From Syntrophaceae bacterium UBA6087 (lineage in GTDB: Bacteria > Desulfobacterota > Desulfomonilia > UBA1062): a stretch of 64,000 nucleotides of DNA. Made by a program: the position numbers and the translations under genes. Under the pieces are notes generated by a model. It saw nothing but the letters and a program-made list of their open reading frames with translations, was not told where the DNA came from and did no database searches. How positions within the stretch are numbered: the first letter of the stretch is position 1; every line of letters begins with the position of its first letter. Shown in pieces: positions 58,378-64,000 of the stretch. Location: assembly GCA_002448235.1 (NCBI GenBank), contig DIXF01000012.1, positions 111,131-175,130 on the forward strand, given 5' to 3'.

Positions 58378-59697
58378 ATGAAAGGATATGTACAGATTAT
58401 CACCTACGGCTGCCAGATGAATGACCTCGACAGCAGGAAAGTGCATTCCCTGCTCGCCGGTGACGGGTGGATGCAGACGGAATCCTCCACGGAGGCCGAT
58501 CTCATCATCCTCAATACCTGCTCTGTCCGGCAGAAGGCCTATGAGAAGGCGTTGAGCACTATCGGCAGATTGAGACCCTATAAAAGGAAGAAGCCGTCCC
58601 TCATTATCGCGGTTGCAGGCTGCATCGCCCAGCAGAAGGGGGCGGACATCATCGAGCGCATGCCCCACGTGGACATCGTGCTCGGCACCCACCAGTTGCA
58701 CCGGATCACCGAGATCATCAACAAAAAGCGTTTAGAGAAAAGAACCCAGGTCGACACCCGGATGAACGAGTGCATCCCTTCCATGGACATCGTTCCCGAC
58801 GCGGAGTTCGTCACGCCTTCTCACCGAGCATACATCAATATCATGCAGGGGTGCGACAACTACTGCTCCTACTGTATTGTCCCCTATGTCCGGGGAAAAG
58901 AGATCAGCAGAGATCATGCGCATATTATCGAAGAGATCCGAGTGCATGCGTCACGGGGGGTGCGAGAGATCTTTCTCCTCGGACAGAACGTGAATTCCTA
59001 TTCCGGCGGGATGGGCTTCCCTGCCCTCCTGAAGTCTATAAGCGAGATCGACGGCATGCAGCGCATCCGGTTCACGACCTCTCACCCCAAGGACATGAGT
59101 GACGACCTGATAGACTGTTTCGCCGGATTGGAAAAGCTCTGCAGCCATATCCACCTCCCCTTTCAATCCGGATCCGACAAGGTCCTAGAACTCATGAACA
59201 GGCAGTACACCAGGCAGGGGTATCTGAAGCTCGTTCGTAAGCTTCGTGCTGCGCGTCCCGATATAGCCTTCAGCGGTGATGTGATCGTCGGATTTCCGGG
59301 CGAGTCCGAAAGCGATTACCAGGATACGCTCGATCTCATCCAAGAGGTGCGCTTCGATCTCCTGTATTCTTTCAGATATTCGGTACGGCCGGGCACAAAA
59401 GCCGCCGGGTTGGAAGACAGCGTCCTGCGCGAAGAAAAACAGCGCAGGCTCGTCAAACTGCAGGCCATGCAGCGAAAGATCACCCTGGAATGCAGTCAAG
59501 CACGCCTGGACAAGATTTATGAAGTTCTCGTCGACGGGGTCAGCGAGCGGAATCCCGATCAGGTCCACGGCAGGACCACCCAGAATTCCATTGTCAACTT
59601 TACCGGTTCACCATCCCTCATCGGCACGATGGCAAGGGTGAAGGTTACCAGGGCAAACCCGAATTCCCTGACAGGAGAGGCTGCAGAAAAACCATGA
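58378..59697 (+). CDS. miaB: tRNA-2-methylthio-N6-dimethylallyladenosine synthase MiaB
   Basis: This 439-residue radical SAM methylthiotransferase modifies A37 of tRNAs reading UNN codons. The N-terminal MTTase domain has TYGCQMND, NTCSVRQKA and VAGCIAQQKG, supplying the second cluster. The radical SAM motif is GCDNYCSYCIVPYVRGKE (CxxxCxxC), and a C-terminal TRAM domain follows. The ATG at 58378 gives a family-like N-terminus (MKGYVQIITYGCQMN); an in-frame ATG at 58354 would add eight residues. It is followed by a two-component pair. Confidence 0.95.
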   Translation: MKGYVQIITYGCQMNDLDSRKVHSLLAGDGWMQTESSTEADLIILNTCSVRQKAYEKALSTIGRLRPYKRKKPSLIIAVAGCIAQQKGADIIERMPHVDIVLGTHQLHRITEIINKKRLEKRTQVDTRMNECIPSMDIVPDAEFVTPSHRAYINIMQGCDNYCSYCIVPYVRGKEISRDHAHIIEEIRVHASRGVREIFLLGQNVNSYSGGMGFPALLKSISEIDGMQRIRFTTSHPKDMSDDLIDCFAGLEKLCSHIHLPFQSGSDKVLELMNRQYTRQGYLKLVRKLRAARPDIAFSGDVIVGFPGESESDYQDTLDLIQEVRFDLLYSFRYSVRPGTKAAGLEDSVLREEKQRRLVKLQAMQRKITLECSQARLDKIYEVLVDGVSERNPDQVHGRTTQNSIVNFTGSPSLIGTMARVKVTRANPNSLTGEAAEKP

Positions 59698-59752
59698 AGG
59701 GGCCGGGCTCCGAAATAAGCCTGGAATAAATAAGGAGGCAGTGGTATTACCC

Positions 59753-60670
59753 ATGGCCATGCAAAATCCAAGACGATGGCCGGCCATTATCACCTTCATC
59801 ACGCTCCAGGCAGCCTGGCTCTCCATCGTCATCATCTGGCTGATCTGGTATATCAAAATCAATTCCAGACGGATCAAGCCCATTGGTGCATGGGATATCA
59901 TTGTCATTGTCGAGGTATCCGTCCTGTTCCTTTTGATCCTCGCGGGGATTTACGTCCTCTTTATCCTCTACCAGAGACAGCTCACCCTCATGCGCACCCA
60001 GATGCACTTTATCTCTTCGATTACTCATGCGTTCAAGACGCCTCTCGCCACCACGCAGCTTTATCTTGAAACCATCAAGAAAAGAGACCTCCCGCCGGAG
60101 ACGGTGAACCAGCTCCTCGACGGCATGATGGGCGAGAACCAGAGGCTCAAGCTGCTGGTAGACAATTTTCTCGCGAGCGCACGGCTCAGTTATTCAAAGA
60201 AGCCTTATGTTTTTTCCAAGGTCGAAATCTCCGAGTTTTTAAGAGAGTTCCTGAAGACCCATGAGGTGCTGCTCAAAGATGTAGACGTTCATATAAAAGT
60301 TCATCATGAAATGACCGTATCTATCGATAAGGAAGCGATGAATTTGGTGTTTTCGAATCTTGCGGAAAATGCTATCCATTATTCAACAAGCTTTCCACAG
60401 GTTGAAATAGAGGTAATGCGTGAAAAAAGCTGGGTATATATCAGGTTTTCCGATTCGGGAATCGGAATCCCCAAAGAAAAATACCGGGATATCTTTAAAT
60501 TGTTCCAGAGGCTGCCGGAGGCTATAACCATGTGGGGTTCAGGGACAGGTATGGGGTTGTACGTGGTAAAAATGATCATAAAGGCCCACGGCGGAAACAT
60601 CAAGGTGAGTACCGGTCTGAATGATTCGGGTACATCGTTTCTCATACGCATGCCTATAGTGAATAAATGA
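59753..60670 (+). CDS. Membrane sensor histidine kinase
   Basis: This 305-residue sensor has two N-terminal membrane helices (about 10-33 and 48-72) with almost no periplasmic loop, then a HisKA domain with SITHAFKTPL (His phosphorylation site near residue 93) and an HATPase domain (NLAENAIHYS, SDSGIGIPKEKY, GMGLYVVKMI). Start choice is uncertain: ATG 59753, ATG 59759 or a GTG at 59741; an AAGGAGG at 59732-59738 is close. Without a sizeable sensory domain it likely senses the membrane or a partner. It overlaps its regulator gene by 4 bp. Confidence 0.88.
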   Translation: MAMQNPRRWPAIITFITLQAAWLSIVIIWLIWYIKINSRRIKPIGAWDIIVIVEVSVLFLLILAGIYVLFILYQRQLTLMRTQMHFISSITHAFKTPLATTQLYLETIKKRDLPPETVNQLLDGMMGENQRLKLLVDNFLASARLSYSKKPYVFSKVEISEFLREFLKTHEVLLKDVDVHIKVHHEMTVSIDKEAMNLVFSNLAENAIHYSTSFPQVEIEVMREKSWVYIRFSDSGIGIPKEKYRDIFKLFQRLPEAITMWGSGTGMGLYVVKMIIKAHGGNIKVSTGLNDSGTSFLIRMPIVNK

Positions 60671-61356
60671 GTATCAGGTGGAGAATTCTTATAGTCGAGG
60701 ATGACCAGGCGCTCGCCCTGGGTCTGCACATCAACCTCGAGGCCGAAGGGTATGAAGTCATCCATTCGGCAACGGCAGAGAGAGGGATTTCGATCCTCGA
60801 GAGCTCGGGCATAGATCTCGTAGTCCTTGATCTCATGCTTCCCGGCATTACCGGTATCGAGGCCCTCAAGCGCATCAGAAAGGACGATCCCAAACTTCCC
60901 GTGCTTATCCTGACGGCGAAGTCGAGCGTGGAAGACAAGGTCGAGGGGCTCAAGGCGGGAGCGGACGACTATCTTACCAAGCCTTTTCACCTCGAGGAGT
61001 TCCTCCTCCGGATCAGGCGGATGCTGGACCGCTACGAGTGGTACAAGCCCGGTGAAACCTTAAGGATCGGGGGAAGCGTCCTCGATTTCAATACGCTGGA
61101 AATAACCAGGGGTGACGGAGAAGTGCTACGAGTTACTCCTCATGAAGCAAACCTCATCCAGTATCTCACCGACCACCAGGACCGGATCGTGACCAGAGGA
61201 GAGCTTCTGAAGAATGTCTGGGGCCTCGACCCCGACATCGAGACACGCACCGTGGATACCTTTATCTCCCGCATCCGGCGGTATATCGAGCAAGACCCCA
61301 CCAGGCCCGAGCACATCATCAGCATACGCGGCAAGGGCTATCGGTACATGCCCTGA
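60667..61356 (+). CDS. OmpR/PhoB-family response regulator
   Basis: This 229-residue regulator has a receiver domain (1-120) with acidic pocket D12/D13, phosphorylated D55 in VVLDLMLPG, Thr83 and Lys105, and a winged-helix DNA-binding domain (about 135-228) ending RGKGYRYMP. It is coupled to the kinase by a 4-bp overlap, so it is the cognate partner. Targets are unknown. It is followed by a strong terminator. Confidence 0.94.
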   Translation: MSIRWRILIVEDDQALALGLHINLEAEGYEVIHSATAERGISILESSGIDLVVLDLMLPGITGIEALKRIRKDDPKLPVLILTAKSSVEDKVEGLKAGADDYLTKPFHLEEFLLRIRRMLDRYEWYKPGETLRIGGSVLDFNTLEITRGDGEVLRVTPHEANLIQYLTDHQDRIVTRGELLKNVWGLDPDIETRTVDTFISRIRRYIEQDPTRPEHIISIRGKGYRYMP

Positions 61357-61457
61357 CAGCAGGCATGTTTCAGCGCACTGCATAATTAATCCTCGGCTGC
61401 CCTAGCATTCACAGAAGGCCGTGTCGTGTTTCAATAAGAGATGTTGGATCAGGAAAT

Positions 61458-61494
61458 AAGGCGGCCATGGAGCCCATGACCGCCTTCTTTTTTT
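61458..61494 (+). terminator. Intrinsic terminator of the two-component operon
   Basis: AAGGCGG and CATGG at 61458-61470 pair with CCATG and CCGCCTT at 61474-61486 (one mismatch), followed by CTTTTTTT. It lies between converging genes and reaches the stop codon of the surface protein. Confidence 0.85.
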
Positions 61495-64000
61495 AATCTC
61501 TTATAATCAGGAAGTTACCGTAGATGTCTTCATGTTTACCGGCAGTGACCGATTTGCTGTCTTCAACTGAGTTTGTCATTGTATTGATCACGAAGATATC
61601 CGGCTGGCTGCTTCCGAATGCATTGTTGTATATTACATAAAGGTACGGGCTTGTCGTCTGATCCGGATGGATCGCCATTCCCTTGATGTCTCTGAACAGC
61701 TCCGAGTTTCCTATCGGGATATGAACAACACTGGAAGTGCTTGTATCAATCACCGAGATACCCGTCTCTGTCGAGAAATCAGGCAGGGTTTTTATTGTTG
61801 CCGTATACAGTCTTGATCCGTTCACCAGGACCTTTATAAACTGCCTGTTAGCCTCGGAGTAGAGTCCGTGCAAGCTGTTATCGCTCGTCTGGATGTAGGA
61901 GACCCCACTGCTCCTGCCGACGATATACACCCTTGAGCCATCAGGGCTCATTGCCAGATCGAACGGACAGAAGGTCGTGGTGTTGATCGTAGCCGATACC
62001 TGATTCGTAGAGGTGTTGATCGAAGAAACACTGTAATCGGTCGGCGTCCCGGTTCCATATACACTCGATACATATGCGCGGGACTTGATATCTATGGCCT
62101 TGGAATTATTCGGTATATTTACCGTACCGATCACTGCGTTCGTTGCCGTATTGATGACCGCCACCTTGCCGGTGTTGGTATTGTTGAACAGGCAGACATA
62201 AAGCCGGGAGCCGTCCGGAGTTATGGCCAGGTCGCGTGGCATGTCGCCGACAGGGATCTTCGCTACGGTCATGCCGGTGAAGACATTGATCTTCCTGACA
62301 GCCCTGTCTTCATAACAGGAGACCCAGATAAAGTTTTTCGAAGGATCTGCCTCGACCCCGTACGGCTTTTTCCCCACATCGTTCAGGACATATGCGATTG
62401 GATAGACATAAGGGATCCCAAGCTGTTCAAGGTCGAGAACATCTATATGATAAGAAGTCGGGCTGCTGGGATGCGTTTCGTATCGCGGAATGTACGCTGC
62501 CTGGCGCGGGACCACTCCGACCGTAACGGATGCATTTGCCTGCCCGCCGTTCAAACCTACAACAGTTATGGTATAGGTGGTGGGCAGGGTCGGAGAGACA
62601 GGATACTCGCCGCTCACGTCCACAGTGCCGATTGGTCCGTCTTCGGGATTATTGTGCGTTATCGTAGCACTGGACGCATTGGTCGATGACCAGGTCAGTG
62701 TCGAGGACTCGCCGGTGATGATCGAGGCGGGCGATGCCGAAATGCTCACTGTCGGCGGCACGTACACGATGAGTGTGACGCTTGCACTTGCCGTCCCGGC
62801 AGGACCTGTAACGGTAATCGTGTAGGTTGTGGTGACCTCGGGCTGTATGGTTCTTGACCCGTTGGCCGTTACCGTACCGATCCCGTTATCGATCGTGGCG
62901 CTCGTTGCATCCGTTGAGGTCCACATCAGGGTCGCTTTCGCACCGAGGGGCATGGATCCTGAGGGATCAGTGCTGATCGTTACGGTCGGCACGTGGTAGA
63001 CTGTCACCGGCACGGATCTGATCGTGGTGCCGTAATCATTCGTAGCGGTCAGGGTGTATGTGGTGGTTTCAGTTGGCCAGACTTGCTGCGATCCATTCAT
63101 ACCTATTGGTACTGTACCGATAGGAGGATCGATCGTCACGGTATTTGCACCTGTCGTGCTCCATGTCAGCGTAGTGTACTGGTCGTCCGCATTGATGGCA
63201 GATGGGCTTACCGTGATGCTCGCCGTCGGCTGTGAGTTGACCGTGATGGTGACGCTTGCCGTCCTGGAGCCGTATGAATTGGCAGCGGTCACCGTGTACG
63301 TAGTGGTTGCAGACGGTGACACCGTCCTGGTACCGCTTGCTGTAACGGTCCCGATGCTCTGGTCAATGCTTATCGTGGTAGCGCCGGTGGAGCTCCATGA
63401 CAGGAGCGATGAGCTGCCAGCATTGATTGAAGTCGGTGATGCGGTTATGGATACGGAAGGCAGCAGTGTCACGGTAACCGTAACGGTGTCTGTTGTGGTG
63501 CCGAAGATGTTCGTAGCCGTGATTTTGTATGTAGTCGTGATGGTAGGTGAAACATCTTGCGTCCCTGCAGCTTCCACTGTCCCGATACCCTGGTCGATGG
63601 AGAGGCTCGTTGCTCCACTCGATGTCCACGACAACGTTACAGGAATACTCTGACTCGTAGTTCCAGAGCTTACCGTAAGGTCGACAATGGGCGGCTGGTT
63701 CACGACGACGGTTACGGTGTCGGTGTCGGGGCCGTGGGTATTGGTTGCCGTTATCGTGTATGTCGTCGTCACGGCAGGGGTTACTACCAGTGACCCGTTC
63801 AAGGCCACTGTCCCGATACCCTGGTCGATGCTCACGACCGTCGCGTTTGTGCTCGTCCATGCGAGCGTTGCCATGGAGCCTGCGCAGATGGCAGGCGGAT
63901 CGACCGTCAGATCGACCGTGGGTAGTTGGTTGACCGTTACGATGACATCGGTGGTCGTGGTGCCGTTCGGATTGATTGCCGTCAGCCTGTACGTGGTCGT
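61493..64000 (-). CDS. Large surface protein with tandem Ig-like repeats and YVTN beta-propeller, 5' part outside the window
   Basis: The frame is open to the window edge, so the N-terminus is missing; 836 residues are visible. Residues up to about 455 after the first visible Met are six complete repeats of about 78 residues, plus part of a seventh, each with LTWSSTNA-like, IDQGIGTV and TTTYTITATN motifs, as in Ig-like/Big surface domains. The C-terminal 340 residues are a YVTN/YncE-type beta-propeller (KNFIWVSCYEDRAVRKI, MPRDLAITPDGSRLYVC, FDLAMSPDGSRVYIVG). No anchor is visible. It is probably exported, with a role in adhesion or matrix binding. Confidence 0.85.
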   Translation of the reverse strand, partial: TTTYRLTAINPNGTTTTDVIVTVNQLPTVDLTVDPPAICAGSMATLAWTSTNATVVSIDQGIGTVALNGSLVVTPAVTTTYTITATNTHGPDTDTVTVVVNQPPIVDLTVSSGTTSQSIPVTLSWTSSGATSLSIDQGIGTVEAAGTQDVSPTITTTYKITATNIFGTTTDTVTVTVTLLPSVSITASPTSINAGSSSLLSWSSTGATTISIDQSIGTVTASGTRTVSPSATTTYTVTAANSYGSRTASVTITVNSQPTASITVSPSAINADDQYTTLTWSTTGANTVTIDPPIGTVPIGMNGSQQVWPTETTTYTLTATNDYGTTIRSVPVTVYHVPTVTISTDPSGSMPLGAKATLMWTSTDATSATIDNGIGTVTANGSRTIQPEVTTTYTITVTGPAGTASASVTLIVYVPPTVSISASPASIITGESSTLTWSSTNASSATITHNNPEDGPIGTVDVSGEYPVSPTLPTTYTITVVGLNGGQANASVTVGVVPRQAAYIPRYETHPSSPTSYHIDVLDLEQLGIPYVYPIAYVLNDVGKKPYGVEADPSKNFIWVSCYEDRAVRKINVFTGMTVAKIPVGDMPRDLAITPDGSRLYVCLFNNTNTGKVAVINTATNAVIGTVNIPNNSKAIDIKSRAYVSSVYGTGTPTDYSVSSINTSTNQVSATINTTTFCPFDLAMSPDGSRVYIVGRSSGVSYIQTSDNSLHGLYSEANRQFIKVLVNGSRLYTATIKTLPDFSTETGISVIDTSTSSVVHIPIGNSELFRDIKGMAIHPDQTTSPYLYVIYNNAFGSSQPDIFVINTMTNSVEDSKSVTAGKHEDIYGNFLIIRD
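62510..64000 (-). repeat. Tandem Ig-like domain repeats (about 230 bp each)
   Basis: Six full copies and one partial copy of a repeat of about 230-240 bp lie within the surface protein gene. The ends of copies share ACTGTCCCGATACCCTGGTC-like wording on the plus strand. The copies differ in sequence, so they are old rather than freshly amplified. Copy number may vary between strains. Confidence 0.8.

Noticed and set aside
62510..64000. A CRISPR-like array
   Set aside because: The repeats are about 230 bp, coding, and diverged; they are protein domain repeats.

Overview
The window is about 57% GC by eye and densely packed. It reads as the chromosome of an anaerobic, Gram-negative bacterium of the Deltaproteobacteria/Desulfobacterota type, possibly a syntroph. 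This rests on an NAD(P)-linked selenocysteine formate dehydrogenase, a fused isobutyryl-CoA mutase (IcmF), the carboxyspermidine route to spermidine, an Mla-type lipid ABC transporter, many lipoproteins, and a type IV pilin. No rRNA, tRNA, CRISPR array, intact transposon or prophage was seen.

0-9.3 kb: polyamine region. potABCD (uptake) is followed by an XRE-cupin regulator with a clear promoter and a repeated operator-like motif. Next come a 62-aa ORF resembling the C-terminus of pyruvoyl-dependent arginine decarboxylase, agmatinase, carboxynorspermidine dehydrogenase and nspC. A Trm112-like zinc protein and a purine nucleoside phosphorylase follow. 9.3-14.6 kb (minus strand): hsp20-lon and hypF. 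14.7-17.1 kb: decay zone with a umuC remnant, a DUF2795 gene, a DUF421 gene and a truncated MscS-like channel.

17.2-22.3 kb: an mla-like lipid transport operon (permease with STAS domain, ATPase, MCE protein, lipoprotein), small membrane proteins and a MarR regulator. 22.7-32.3 kb: two glycosyltransferases probably making a glycosylglycerate osmolyte, a ClC chloride channel with CBS domains, a disulfide oxidoreductase-like flavoprotein, a YkgJ protein, a thiolase, a CPBP membrane protease and a secreted jelly-roll protein. 32.7-36.5 kb: cob(I)alamin adenosyltransferase and IcmF, a cofactor and enzyme pair.

36.7-47.4 kb (all minus strand) is the most interesting region. A formate dehydrogenase operon encodes a NuoE-like subunit, a thioredoxin-like ferredoxin, NuoF fused to a GltD/NfnB-like module, a Sec-containing FdhA (UGA at 42328-42330 with a SECIS hairpin), and an OFA-family transporter. 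After a terminator follows a five-gene module: DRTGG protein, ATPase, DRTGG protein, PHP protein, ATPase. It looks like an undescribed signalling or maintenance system for NADH-linked, multi-iron-sulfur oxidoreductases. mobA, which supplies the molybdopterin guanine dinucleotide, is divergent from the operon. A nested inverted repeat lies upstream of nuoE.

47.8-54.6 kb: mobA, two-subunit class I fumarase, an SDR dehydrogenase, then (minus) a hydantoinase-like ATPase, a histone-deacetylase-fold enzyme and a patatin lipase. 54.9-58.3 kb: four lipoprotein genes and a type IV pilin. 58.4-61.4 kb: miaB and a histidine kinase/OmpR regulator pair. 61.5-64.0 kb: the 3' part of a large surface protein with tandem Ig-like repeats and a C-terminal YVTN/YncE-type beta-propeller; its start lies beyond the window.
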